Shown here: positions 41,364-50,328 of the stretch, piece after piece
Numbering within the stretch: the stretch's first letter is position 1
Layout of the letters: every line of letters starts with the position of its first letter
Origin: RGIG9115 sp045128915
GTDB lineage: Bacteria > Bacillota > Clostridia > UBA1381
DNA length: 64,000 nt
Assembly: GCA_045128915.1 (NCBI GenBank)
Contig: JBGVIT010000008.1
Coordinates: 1-64,000 of the forward strand
Direction: 5' to 3'
Position numbers and translations under genes: made by a program
The notes under the pieces: generated by a model
Seen by the model: only the letters and a program-made list of their open reading frames with translations
Told to the model about the DNA's origin: nothing
Databases searched by the model: none

Positions 41364-41393
41364 TTGACTTTAGCATACTAAAGTGTTAAAATG
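41364..41393 (+). promoter_or_regulatory. Promoter and operator of the amino-acid ABC operon
   Basis: TTGACT (41364–41369), 17-bp spacer, TAAAAT (41387–41392). The spacer region contains the perfect palindrome ACTTTAG–CATA–CTAAAGT (41367–41384), placed where a bound repressor would block RNA polymerase. The operon encodes a TrpR/YerC-family protein, the natural candidate to bind it. Confidence 0.72.
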
Positions 41394-41432
41394 TAACCAT
41401 AATAATTCGTTTTACGAAAGGAAGTAATTAAA

Positions 41433-42215
41433 ATGAAAAAGTTTTTATCACTTATTATGGCAGGTATGATGGCAGTAGCTATGACAGCTTGTTCAGCTCC
41501 TCAGGAAACTGCAGATTCAGATATGGATTATGTAGCAGCTAACGGCAAAATGGTTATAGGCTATACAATTTATGAACCCATGAACTACGAAGAAAACGGT
41601 GAGCTTACAGGCTTTGATACAGAATTTGCAAAAGCTGTTTGTGAAAAGCTTGGTGTTGAACCTGAATTCGTAGTAATCGATTGGGACAATAAGTTCCTTG
41701 AATTGGAATCAAAGAGCATTGACTGTATCTGGAACGGTATGACAATTACAGAAGAAGCAAAGCTCAACGCATCAGTATCTGATCCATACGTTAAGAACGC
41801 TCAGGTAGTTGTAGCAAAGAAGGAAAAGGCAGCAGAGCTTACATCAGTTGAAAGCCTTAAGGGACTCAGCTTCGCAGCAGAAGCAGGTTCAGCAGGCGAA
41901 GCTGCAATCAAGGACAGCGGACTTGATGAAAAGTATGTAGCAGTTGCAGCTCAGACTGATGCACTTCTTGAAGTTATGAGCGGTTCAGCAGATGCATGTG
42001 TAATCGACATCACAATGGCTAACGCTATGACAGGCGAAGGAACAAGCTATGCAACACTCGATAGCGCACTTGAGCTTACAACAGAAGAATACGGTATTGC
42101 ATTCAGAAAAGATTCAGACATCACAGCAAAGGTTAATGCAATCATGGATGAGCTTACAAGCGACGGAACACTTCCTGAACTTGCTAAGAAGTACAGCCTT
42201 ACACTTGCTGAATAA
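41433..42215 (+). CDS. Amino-acid ABC transporter substrate-binding lipoprotein
   Basis: 260 aa. Lipoprotein signal MKKFLSLIMAGMMAVAMTAC with lipobox Cys20, then a family 3 periplasmic-type binding fold: GKMVIGYTIYEPMNYEENGELTGFDTEFAKAVCEKLG, WDNKFLELESKSIDCIWNGMTITEEAK, and the hinge with SGSADACVIDITMA. Binds a polar or aromatic amino acid outside the membrane. ATG after ACGAAAGGAAGTAATTAAA. First gene of the operon. Confidence 0.93.
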   Translation: MKKFLSLIMAGMMAVAMTACSAPQETADSDMDYVAANGKMVIGYTIYEPMNYEENGELTGFDTEFAKAVCEKLGVEPEFVVIDWDNKFLELESKSIDCIWNGMTITEEAKLNASVSDPYVKNAQVVVAKKEKAAELTSVESLKGLSFAAEAGSAGEAAIKDSGLDEKYVAVAAQTDALLEVMSGSADACVIDITMANAMTGEGTSYATLDSALELTTEEYGIAFRKDSDITAKVNAIMDELTSDGTLPELAKKYSLTLAE

Positions 42216-42292
42216 TTTACGGATATAATGCTTTATAAAGGGACTGTTGCAATAGCGACAGCCCCTTTGTGCGACTTTTAGGAGAGGTATAT

Positions 42293-43003
42293 ATGGTATC
42301 TTTTGCAGAGGTAAACCTCAGCTTATTGCAGGGGTTTGGAACAACTCTTAAAATATTTGCTTTGACGCTTTTGTTTGCTCTACCCCTGGGCCTTATAATA
42401 AGCTTTGGTTCTATGAGCAAGCTAAAACCGCTCAAATGGTTTATAAGAGGATTTATATGGATTATAAGAGGAACACCTCTTATGCTTCAGCTTATAGTTA
42501 TATATTACGGTCCCGGTCTTCTTGGCAACATGGCTGAACGTGCCATATCCTCAGGCAGCGTGAATTCTGTCATCGGTTGGATTGCAACGTGGACTGTCCC
42601 TGAACGCTTCTTTGCGGTGATACTTGCATTTGTAATAAACTATGCATGTTATTTTTCCGAAATTTACAGAGGCGGAATAGAAAGCATTTCCAGAGGACAG
42701 TACGAGGCAGGTCAGGTGCTTGGAATGACAAAGGTACAGGTGTTTTTCAAGGTAGTGCTTCTGCAGGTTATCAAAAGAATTGTACCACCTATGAGTAATG
42801 AAATTATAACTCTTGTAAAGGACACTTCTCTTGCAAGAATTATAATGGTTTATGAAATCATATGGAATGCACAGAAGTTTATCAAAAGTGACGGATTGTT
42901 GTGGCCGCTGTTCTATACGGCAGTTTTCTACCTTATATTCTGCGGTGTGCTGACTATTCTTTTCGGATATATCGAAAAGAAGCTCAGCTATTTCAGAAGC
43001 TGA
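42293..43003 (+). CDS. Amino-acid ABC transporter permease
   Basis: 236 aa. HisM/GlnP-type permease with about five membrane helices and the EAA cytoplasmic loop (SISRGQYEAGQVLGMTKVQVFFKVVLLQVIKRIVPPMSNEII). ATG(42293) after AGGAGAGGTATAT; in-frame codons upstream are not used. Pairs with the adjacent ATPase and binding protein. An insertion around residues 85–105 (PERFFAVILAF region preceded by a Ser/Gly loop) is slightly unusual. Confidence 0.92.
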   Translation: MVSFAEVNLSLLQGFGTTLKIFALTLLFALPLGLIISFGSMSKLKPLKWFIRGFIWIIRGTPLMLQLIVIYYGPGLLGNMAERAISSGSVNSVIGWIATWTVPERFFAVILAFVINYACYFSEIYRGGIESISRGQYEAGQVLGMTKVQVFFKVVLLQVIKRIVPPMSNEIITLVKDTSLARIIMVYEIIWNAQKFIKSDGLLWPLFYTAVFYLIFCGVLTILFGYIEKKLSYFRS

Positions 43004-43021
43004 TATGGAGGTTGAAGAGAA

Positions 43022-43807
43022 TTGTCTATTTTAGAAGTAAAAGATTTATATAAAAACTTTGGAAGTTTTCAGGTTCTCAAAGGCATAAACTTTTCCATGA
43101 ATCAGGGAGAGGTAGTGTCAGTAATCGGCTCTTCCGGAAGCGGTAAAACCACATTGCTAAGATGTATAAATTTTCTTGAAAAAGCTGACAAAGGTCAGAT
43201 TCTTGTAGATGGTGAAGTAATATTCGATGCTGCTAACAAGGAAAAGCTCAGCCCAAAAGCAATCCGCAAAAATCAGCTTAATTTCGGCTTGGTTTTTCAG
43301 TCCTTCAACCTTTTCCCGCAATACAGCGTGCTTGAAAATGTAACTCTTGCACCAATGCTTATAGCAAAGGAAAGACCGGACTATAAGGAGCACCGTCACG
43401 AAATCCACGAACAAATAAAACAAGAAGCCGTAGCACTTCTTACCCGAGTAGGACTCAGAGAGAAGCTTGCAAGCTATCCCTGCGAGTTGTCAGGCGGTCA
43501 GCAGCAGAGAGTTTCCATTGCAAGAGCGCTTGCAATGAAGCCTAAAATTCTGTTCTTTGACGAGCCTACCTCGGCTCTTGATCCGGAGCTTACGGGAGAA
43601 ATCTTAAAGGTAATAAAAGACCTTTCTACCCAGAACATTACAATGGTTATTGTAACTCATGAAATAGAATTTGCAGAGCACGTGTCCGACCGGATTATAT
43701 TCATGGACGGCGGTGTGGTAGTAGAGGAAGGAACGCCCCAGCAGGTAATCCAGAATCCTCAGAACGACAGAACCAAAGCTTTTCTTAACAAGCTTATTGA
43801 AAGGTGA
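43022..43807 (+). CDS. Amino-acid ABC transporter ATP-binding protein
   Basis: 261 aa. Walker A GSSGSGKTT (residues 36–44), Q-loop in LVFQSFNLFPQ, signature LSGGQQQR, Walker B ILFFDEPTSALDPE and H-loop VTHEIEF. Starts with TTG(43022), with GGAGG 11 nt upstream; no better ATG exists. Ends 5 nt before the TrpR-like gene. Confidence 0.95.
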   Translation: MSILEVKDLYKNFGSFQVLKGINFSMNQGEVVSVIGSSGSGKTTLLRCINFLEKADKGQILVDGEVIFDAANKEKLSPKAIRKNQLNFGLVFQSFNLFPQYSVLENVTLAPMLIAKERPDYKEHRHEIHEQIKQEAVALLTRVGLREKLASYPCELSGGQQQRVSIARALAMKPKILFFDEPTSALDPELTGEILKVIKDLSTQNITMVIVTHEIEFAEHVSDRIIFMDGGVVVEEGTPQQVIQNPQNDRTKAFLNKLIER

Positions 43808-43812
43808 TAAAT

Positions 43813-44094
43813 ATGACTGTAAAAAAAGAAGATACAAAAAGACTTTTTGAAGCCATTCTTTCCCTTAAAAACATTGATGAGTGCAGCAAGTTTTTTGATG
43901 ACATATGCACCATTAAGGAAGTGCAGTCAATGGCTCAGCGCCTTGAAGTTGCGAAGCTTCTGAGGCAGAAGAAAACCTTTGCGGAAATAGTAAATGCAAC
44001 CGGAGCGTCAACAGCAACCATTTCCCGCGTAAACAGATGCCTTATGTACGGAGCAGGAGGCTACAATACGGTTCTCGACTCAATAAAAGATTGA
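43813..44094 (+). CDS. TrpR/YerC/YecD-family DNA-binding protein
   Basis: 93 aa. All-helical Trp-repressor-like protein with ICTIKEVQSMAQRLEVAKLLRQKKTFAEIVNATGASTATISRVNRCL. The helix-turn-helix (about residues 58–80) keeps the ATISRV recognition pattern, and the first part is the YerC/YecD dimer domain. In E. coli TrpR the corepressor is tryptophan; YerC relatives are less studied. Encoded at the 3' end of the transporter genes behind a promoter with a perfect palindrome, so autoregulation is likely. Starts ATG(43813) after AAGGTGAT. Confidence 0.88.
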   Translation: MTVKKEDTKRLFEAILSLKNIDECSKFFDDICTIKEVQSMAQRLEVAKLLRQKKTFAEIVNATGASTATISRVNRCLMYGAGGYNTVLDSIKD

Positions 44095-44111
44095 TAATGG
44101 AGGTCAAGGCT

Positions 44112-46076
44112 ATGAAGAAAACAATGGCAATTCCGGTTTTTATAATACCGATATGCTTGTTTCTCGTTTCGCGCCTGACCTCTTTTTTAATGGAGATTTC
44201 AGGCATCAGTATGGGCTATGTACCGTCTTTGGTAATAATAGCCGCAGCAGCAATGGGCGCATTTGTTTTCAGAAACTCCATATACAAATTTTTGGAGCGT
44301 CATGCATACGGATTGACCGGCCCTGCTATACTGATTTACTTATTGTCTGTTCTTGTGAGCATAAGATATAAGGGCATAGTACAAAACGGCGCAGCGTTTC
44401 GTAGCTTTATTGTAATAATCGGTGGCGGATTGCTTCTTGGCTTTTTTGTGCTTATGTTTATGAAAGGCGCAGATGAGCTTTTAAAAAGGCTCATAAACCA
44501 TAAGCCGCAGAAAAAGGATTGGCTTTTCGTGATTTTGGCGGCATTGATTTTGAATATTCAGGCAGTATTATACTGTCTTTTTATGAAGAAAATATTTGTT
44601 TGGGATAATGCAGGATACTTTATTTCGGTTCACAGTCTTAACAGTATTTTTCCCTCCATGGAATATTTTAAGGCGGTATATGAGTCCGTCTTTACTACTG
44701 ACTATAACTATATAATATCAATTCCTGCCAGCATATTCTGTAAGCTTTTCGGCAAGTCAAGGCTTGTATTTGTATTATCTATAATAAACTGTTATGTTCT
44801 GCCGCTTACAGTTTTGGTTTATGCATTTTCCAAGCGCTTTTTTAAAAGCGGCACAGCGGCAGTTCTTGCAATTTTCGCATTGCCATACATAATATTTGCA
44901 GCAAATGCAGGATTTATTGACATAGGCGGTACGTTTTTTGCCTTGCTTGCAGCAATAATTTTCATATGGGGCGATAATGATAATATGCCCGTTTTGTCAG
45001 GCATCTGCCTTGCCGTATGTGTGCTTATGCGGCGGTGGTATTCGTTCTATGCATTGAGCTTTATTATATCATCCTTTGCTTTCGGATTTTGGAACAAAAA
45101 AATCAAAGGCAGTATAATTCAGCTTTTGTCTTTTGCTTTTGTGCTTTTGTTCTTTGCACAAACTTTTGTAAGCGGAAAGCTTATGGCAGATTACAGTAAT
45201 ATGTACAGCGCATATGCTATGGGAATTATAACCGACCTTAAGATTTTCACAAGGTATTACGGAAGCTTACTACCTGCCTTGTTGGCAGTATGGGGAGTAA
45301 CCGTTCAGCTTAAAAATAAAAAAATGACTCCTGAAGCCTTTATGCTTCTTCAGTCCATAATATGCTTTGTGCTGTTTGTGCATATCCAGACTCACGGTCA
45401 ACAGCACCTTGCCCTGTATATACCGTTTTTCCTGATAGCTGTGATATCCTTTGTGTCTCACGCAAAAAACAATAAGTATATGTTTGCGGCAGTATGTGTA
45501 TTTATGGTGCTGCAGTCTTTTGTTACATTTATCCCAAGACATCAGCCAAAGTCCATAGGCGAAATAAAATCCGTTTCATCATTGCCGTCTTTTTCTGCAT
45601 ATCCCCCAATGGACGAAAATGCAGAAAGCTTTCTTCCCATATGTGAGTTTATGGATAACCAGATAGGCGAAAAGGGAGAAACTGTCTGCTTTCTTGCATC
45701 GTCACTTGAAATGAATTATCATACTCTGCTCAATGCGGAGGTATCACTTTCAGCGCCTCGTAAATCAAAAATTGAAAGGCAGTCATATTATCTGCCCATA
45801 AGTGATGTGGATAACCGTGACGGACTTATGACAAGTCTTTTTGAATGTGATTATGTGCTTGTTCCCTCAAAGCTTCAGCTTCATCTTTCCCCTGAGGAGC
45901 AGGAGGTAATATCCGTTCCCTATAACCTTATAATAAACGGTGAGGGAATAGGAGAGGCATATGAAAAGCAGGACATAAAATTTGTTCTTAATTCAGGAGA
46001 TGAAATTTTTCTTTATAAACGAATAAGACAAATCACACCTCAGGAGATAGATAAATTAGATAGTGTAATAAAATAA
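44112..46076 (+). CDS. Polytopic membrane protein, GT-C glycosyltransferase-like
   Basis: 654 aa with about twelve hydrophobic segments in the first ~490 residues and a soluble C-terminal region of ~150 residues. An acidic motif after the early helices (KKIFVWDNAGYFISVHSLN) resembles the catalytic Asp loop of GT-C enzymes such as the PMT/ArnT group. RRWYSFYALSF and later HIQTHGQQHLALYIPFFL lie in extracytoplasmic-type loops. Probably transfers a sugar from a polyprenyl carrier to a cell-surface acceptor; family membership is inferred. GGAGG sets ATG(44112), 17 nt after the TrpR-like gene, so it belongs to the same operon. Confidence 0.65.
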   Translation: MKKTMAIPVFIIPICLFLVSRLTSFLMEISGISMGYVPSLVIIAAAAMGAFVFRNSIYKFLERHAYGLTGPAILIYLLSVLVSIRYKGIVQNGAAFRSFIVIIGGGLLLGFFVLMFMKGADELLKRLINHKPQKKDWLFVILAALILNIQAVLYCLFMKKIFVWDNAGYFISVHSLNSIFPSMEYFKAVYESVFTTDYNYIISIPASIFCKLFGKSRLVFVLSIINCYVLPLTVLVYAFSKRFFKSGTAAVLAIFALPYIIFAANAGFIDIGGTFFALLAAIIFIWGDNDNMPVLSGICLAVCVLMRRWYSFYALSFIISSFAFGFWNKKIKGSIIQLLSFAFVLLFFAQTFVSGKLMADYSNMYSAYAMGIITDLKIFTRYYGSLLPALLAVWGVTVQLKNKKMTPEAFMLLQSIICFVLFVHIQTHGQQHLALYIPFFLIAVISFVSHAKNNKYMFAAVCVFMVLQSFVTFIPRHQPKSIGEIKSVSSLPSFSAYPPMDENAESFLPICEFMDNQIGEKGETVCFLASSLEMNYHTLLNAEVSLSAPRKSKIERQSYYLPISDVDNRDGLMTSLFECDYVLVPSKLQLHLSPEEQEVISVPYNLIINGEGIGEAYEKQDIKFVLNSGDEIFLYKRIRQITPQEIDKLDSVIK

Positions 46077-46105
46077 CACAGACAGAAGTCTGTGTTATTT
46101 TATTA
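46072..46105. terminator. Bidirectional terminator
   Basis: AATAACACAGAC–AGAA–GTCTGTGTTATT followed by TTATT, between the convergent membrane-protein and spoIIE genes. Confidence 0.85.
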
Positions 46106-48400
46106 CATGTTATCAGTAATTTTTATAGCCGCCACCGTAATATCGTCGCGGACTTTTTTTATGCCCTTTATTTTTGATGCATTTATTATGGCAGCTGCCA
46201 GATCGTCCATACTGTTATCGTCGCTGTCAATTACCTTTTTTACACGTTCTCCTGACAGATAACCGAAGCAGTTACCCTCTGCGCCGTCAGTCATCATTAT
46301 AATAATATCCTCCGGCTCCAGACGCTTGCTTATACATGATATATGTACTTCAGGCAAAATCCCCGCAGGAAGCGACGGTGCAAAAACAGTATCAATACTG
46401 TTTCCGTGTTTTATAAAGCTTTTACAGCTGCCGATTTTATAAAACTCAGCCGCGCCTGTCATAAGATTTACGCATAATAAGTCAACTGAGCTGAAAAATT
46501 CCTTTTCAATACCCATTGCAAGTGATGAGTTCACCATTTCTATTGCAGTTTTGGCAGAAAAACCGTCTCGCAAAAGCTCTTCTAAAAGGCGGATTGTTAT
46601 GCGGCTTTCCTTCCCTGCATCCGAGCCGCTTCCCATGCCGTCGCATACGATAACATAATATTTGTCATTTCCGTATCGGAAGTTGGTAATGCTGTCGCCT
46701 GACACAATCTGATTTTCTTTTGCAAGCTGCATCATACCAAACTCAATATCAAATCTTGCACACGGACAAAATCTCATAAGTCCGCCGCTTATATTGTTTC
46801 TGTATTCCATATCCATTCCCACAGCTATGGAAATTTTTTCTGCAACGGCGTTTCTGTCTGCTCCGCCGTTAAATCCTATAAACACTTCCGTTTCTCCTGC
46901 TCCGTTTTCAAAGACGCGTATATCTCTGGGCGATATGCCGCTTTTCTTCAATTCTGCGGAGATTTTTTCTTCCATATCAGGCAATAGCCTGAACCCTGAA
47001 GAAATCTCGTCATGAAATTGAGCCAGCATCTCTGCGATTTCCTCGTACTGCTTCAATAATAAATCACGGTTGTTTATAAATTCTCCTTGTTTTATGGAAT
47101 CCCTTTTGAACAATTCATATGAATGAGCAAGCTCCGACAAAAACAGCTCTTGTTTCTTGCAAAGCGCCATGAACTCTCCCGGTGCGTTTACAGTATTACA
47201 AAATCCGTTTCTTTCTATAATCTCAAGAAGTGAAAACATGATTCTGTAAGTATTTGTGGTTTCCGAATGAATACATCCTCCGTTATAAGGACAGGTTTTG
47301 CAAACTCTGTTTATGGTGTTATCAAGAACTGTGCATATGTCTCTGTTATATAAGTTGAGCCTTTTTTGTGTTGCTCCTCTATATACACCTGCAAGCTTGG
47401 AAAAAGCATGGCTTGCACCTGAAAGGCGGTGGGCAAGATACTCTCTTATTTTCGTTTCAGGGCATACTTCTGAAGCCCCTGCTGCGCGGCTTATAAATAT
47501 GCCGATAGATTTATGGAATCTGTTTGGAGTTATAATAAAGAATATTGATGCAGCAACAATTTCTATGGCAGAAATGCTTATGCTGTTGCCTACAAAAAGT
47601 GTAATAACAGCTGCTCCGCCCACAAACCCTAATGCAACTCCGTATTTGCCGAAGCTCCTTAGCATATTGGCAAACATGGCAGATATTCCGTACATTCCCA
47701 TGAGCGTTACTGCATGAACGCTGTTCATACTGCATATAAGTCCTGCCGCAACGCCGCAGCTTCCTGCAACTGCCAAAGGCATATGCATGGCAATAGCCAT
47801 TATAGCATAGGCACTCATTATTGTAGAAAGCTCAAGTCCCGGAACAAGCGTAATTCCCGCAAGACCTGATATGAATATTCCTGTGCAAACAGCTCCCGAA
47901 ATCAGCTCCTGCTCTGTTGGGGATTTTCGTGAATATGTAAGTAGCATTGACGCCTTTTCAAATATAACATAAAAAAATGCGCATACAATGCTCTCCGCCG
48001 TAAGAAGTATAAGGCTGTATAAATCGGCGCCCGTATATGCAAGGGTTATAATGCCGCAAAGCATTAAAAATCCGGCGCATACGGTAGCAGACAAAATGGT
48101 TTTTTCTTTGTAATCAGCCTTAAGCGCTGTATATAGCCAGAAAAGAAGCATTGCGCTTATGTATTTTATTCCGTCAACGGCAACTCCCGAAGAAGCAAGT
48201 CCAAGAATTGCCGCCCCTATTCCCAAAAGCCCTATTCTCAGGTCAAAGCTCGATGCGAACATAGCTGTTGCAAATGGGCTTATTCCCATAAGCGAGCATC
48301 TTGATGCAAGAAATAAAAGCGCGCATGGCACCGAATCGGACAGTGTGGGTTTTCTGAGTATTTTTTGCTCGGGCATATGTATATTTTGCAGCTGTGGCAT
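46103..48400 (-). CDS. spoIIE: Stage II sporulation protein E
   Basis: 765 aa. N-terminal block of about ten membrane helices (residues ~30–300), a central regulatory region with a Cys cluster (VCKTCPYNGGCIH), and a C-terminal PP2C-type phosphatase (about 540–760: YVIVCDGMGSGSDAGKESRITIRLLEELL…MMTDGAEG). Dephosphorylates SpoIIAA to activate sigma F in the forespore and helps polar division. The ATG(48400) follows AAAGGAACG. An upstream in-frame ATG at 48472 lies within the -35 of the promoter and cannot be the start. Confidence 0.95.
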   Translation of the reverse strand: MPQLQNIHMPEQKILRKPTLSDSVPCALLFLASRCSLMGISPFATAMFASSFDLRIGLLGIGAAILGLASSGVAVDGIKYISAMLLFWLYTALKADYKEKTILSATVCAGFLMLCGIITLAYTGADLYSLILLTAESIVCAFFYVIFEKASMLLTYSRKSPTEQELISGAVCTGIFISGLAGITLVPGLELSTIMSAYAIMAIAMHMPLAVAGSCGVAAGLICSMNSVHAVTLMGMYGISAMFANMLRSFGKYGVALGFVGGAAVITLFVGNSISISAIEIVAASIFFIITPNRFHKSIGIFISRAAGASEVCPETKIREYLAHRLSGASHAFSKLAGVYRGATQKRLNLYNRDICTVLDNTINRVCKTCPYNGGCIHSETTNTYRIMFSLLEIIERNGFCNTVNAPGEFMALCKKQELFLSELAHSYELFKRDSIKQGEFINNRDLLLKQYEEIAEMLAQFHDEISSGFRLLPDMEEKISAELKKSGISPRDIRVFENGAGETEVFIGFNGGADRNAVAEKISIAVGMDMEYRNNISGGLMRFCPCARFDIEFGMMQLAKENQIVSGDSITNFRYGNDKYYVIVCDGMGSGSDAGKESRITIRLLEELLRDGFSAKTAIEMVNSSLAMGIEKEFFSSVDLLCVNLMTGAAEFYKIGSCKSFIKHGNSIDTVFAPSLPAGILPEVHISCISKRLEPEDIIIMMTDGAEGNCFGYLSGERVKKVIDSDDNSMDDLAAAIINASKIKGIKKVRDDITVAAIKITDNM

Positions 48401-48439
48401 TTGGCATATCGTTCCTTTCAATTTCCGCAGTTTTTTTCT

Positions 48440-48495
48440 ATTGTACCACATACCACGTGCATATGCTGTCAAAACACGCTGTCGTTTATTGACAA
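48440..48495 (-). promoter_or_regulatory. spoIIE promoter with 21-bp spacer and Spo0A-box-like sites
   Basis: Minus strand TTGACA (48472–48467), 21-bp spacer, TACAAT (48445–48440). An over-long spacer is the hallmark of Spo0A-activated sigma-A promoters such as B. subtilis spoIIE and spoIIG. Heptamers similar to the 0A box (TGTCGAA) occur at 48467–48473, 48480–48486 and 48489–48495 (in either orientation). Confidence 0.65.
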
Positions 48496-48514
48496 CAATA
48501 AGACTAAACTCAAC

Positions 48515-48543
48515 AAAAAAAGCAGGAAATCCTGCTTTTTTTA
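48515..48543 (-). terminator. Terminator of the ABC exporter operon
   Basis: AGCAGGA–AA–TCCTGCT with long A and T flanks, just after the stop at 48541. Immediately upstream of the spoIIE control region. Confidence 0.88.
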
Positions 48544-50328
48544 CACACTCTCCAAAAACTTGAATTGAGCCATATATAAGTCATAGTATTTACCTTGTTT
48601 TTTCATTAGTTCTTCGTGAGTGCCGTATTCAGCTATGTTTTTATTGTCAATATACATTATAGTATCACAATTTTTTATAGTTGATAATCTGTGTGCTACT
48701 ATAAATGATGTTCTGCCCTCAAGCAAACGGTTAAGACCTTTTTGCAAAGCTATCTCCGTTTCCGTGTCTATGCTTGAAGTAGCTTCGTCAAGGATAAGAA
48801 TTTTTGGGTTTGCAAGCAGCGCTCTGGCAAAAGATATAAGCTGTTTTTGTCCGGCGGATAAAGAACCTCCTCCTTCATTTATAAATGTATTGTATTTATC
48901 ATCAAACTCCATTATAAATTCATGGGCACATACAGTCTTGGAGGCATTTATAACTTCTTCGTCTGTGGCATGAGGATTGGAGTAACGGATATTATCCATA
49001 ATAGTGCCGGAAAATAAGAAGTTGTCTTGTAACATGATACTCATTTGTTCTCTCAGAGATTTTTGTGTAACTTGTGAAATGTCTTTCCCGTCTATAAGAA
49101 TTTTGCCGCCATTTATATCATAAAATCTTGCAAGCAGATTGATTATAGTGGATTTTCCGGCTCCGGTTGGCCCAACAAGTGCTACCGACTGACCTTTTGA
49201 TACATGAAATGATACGTTTTGAAGAATATTTGATGCCTCGTCTTCATAGGCAAAAGTTACGTTTTTGAATTCCACATCGCCTTTTGTTTCACCTATATCT
49301 GTGGCATCAGCTGCATCTTCAATAACTAACGGTTCATCCATCATTTCAAATATACGCTCAAAATAAACGCTTCCGGTTACAAGTTCATTATATACATAAG
49401 TAAGCGATATTACCGGTTGCCAGAACTCTTTCACATATGCAACAAATGCAAGGAGCATACCAATGGTTATATTACCGGAGTTTATTCTGTCAACTCCCAA
49501 TGTATATACTGCCATTACAGTACCTACTGAGAGTAGTGTAATCATCATAGGTATTGCAAGCTCAAAAGCTTTTGCCCTCATAAATGATTTTTTATTTTCA
49601 TTGCACAGACGGCTGAATATTTGTTCATTTGTTTTTTCACGAGCAAAAGCTTGTGTGATTTTCATTCCCGCAATACTTTCCTGAAGATATGCGTTGAGAT
49701 TACTTTGTTTTGAAGAATAAGACTCCCAAGCTTTTGAATGTTTTGAACGTATTATTATTAAAAGACATACAAATACAGGTAATACAACAATGCATACAAG
49801 TGTAAATTTTAAATCCATTGCCATCATGAAAAACAGTATTATAACCATTTTAAATATATTTGTGATAATATCAAATATACCATTGGCAAGCAAATTGGTT
49901 ATCTGATGAAAATAATTTACCACCCGTACAAGAATTTTACCATGTGGTTTAGAATCAAAATACGATAATGGTAAACGCTGCATGTGAGAAAAAAGGTCCT
50001 GACGTATTTGCTTTATTATTTCACCTGCCATATCATTGATGTGCCATGCTCTTTTCTTGTCAAGTATGCGCACAATCCAGAAAGCAACTATAAGAATAAA
50101 TACAAGAGCTGTAAGCAGTATAAAATTTTTTTCAGGTAAACATTTGTCTATCACAATGCTCATAAAATAAGGAGGTAATAAGTTTATAAAAGCTATACAC
50201 AGCATCAGCGTTAATGCCAGAGCAATGGTGCTTTTATAACCTTTAAAGTACTTGATTACTTTTTTAAGACTATCTATGGATATTTTTTGTTTTAGCTCTT
50301 CATCTTGGTTATATGTGTTTTTTGCCAT
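48541..50328 (-). CDS. ABC exporter, ATP-binding/permease half-transporter B
   Basis: 595 aa. N-terminal six-helix transmembrane domain (residues ~35–330) and C-terminal nucleotide-binding domain. Walker A GPTGAGKSTI, signature LSAGQKQL (Ala for the second Gly), Walker B ILILDEATSSID with catalytic Glu, H-loop AHRLSTI. Forms a heterodimer with the upstream half: this half carries the intact Walker B Glu but a variant signature. Multidrug, lipid or peptide export is typical; cargo unknown. Its start overlaps the upstream gene by 20 nt. Confidence 0.92.
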   Translation of the reverse strand: MAKNTYNQDEELKQKISIDSLKKVIKYFKGYKSTIALALTLMLCIAFINLLPPYFMSIVIDKCLPEKNFILLTALVFILIVAFWIVRILDKKRAWHINDMAGEIIKQIRQDLFSHMQRLPLSYFDSKPHGKILVRVVNYFHQITNLLANGIFDIITNIFKMVIILFFMMAMDLKFTLVCIVVLPVFVCLLIIIRSKHSKAWESYSSKQSNLNAYLQESIAGMKITQAFAREKTNEQIFSRLCNENKKSFMRAKAFELAIPMMITLLSVGTVMAVYTLGVDRINSGNITIGMLLAFVAYVKEFWQPVISLTYVYNELVTGSVYFERIFEMMDEPLVIEDAADATDIGETKGDVEFKNVTFAYEDEASNILQNVSFHVSKGQSVALVGPTGAGKSTIINLLARFYDINGGKILIDGKDISQVTQKSLREQMSIMLQDNFLFSGTIMDNIRYSNPHATDEEVINASKTVCAHEFIMEFDDKYNTFINEGGGSLSAGQKQLISFARALLANPKILILDEATSSIDTETEIALQKGLNRLLEGRTSFIVAHRLSTIKNCDTIMYIDNKNIAEYGTHEELMKKQGKYYDLYMAQFKFLESV

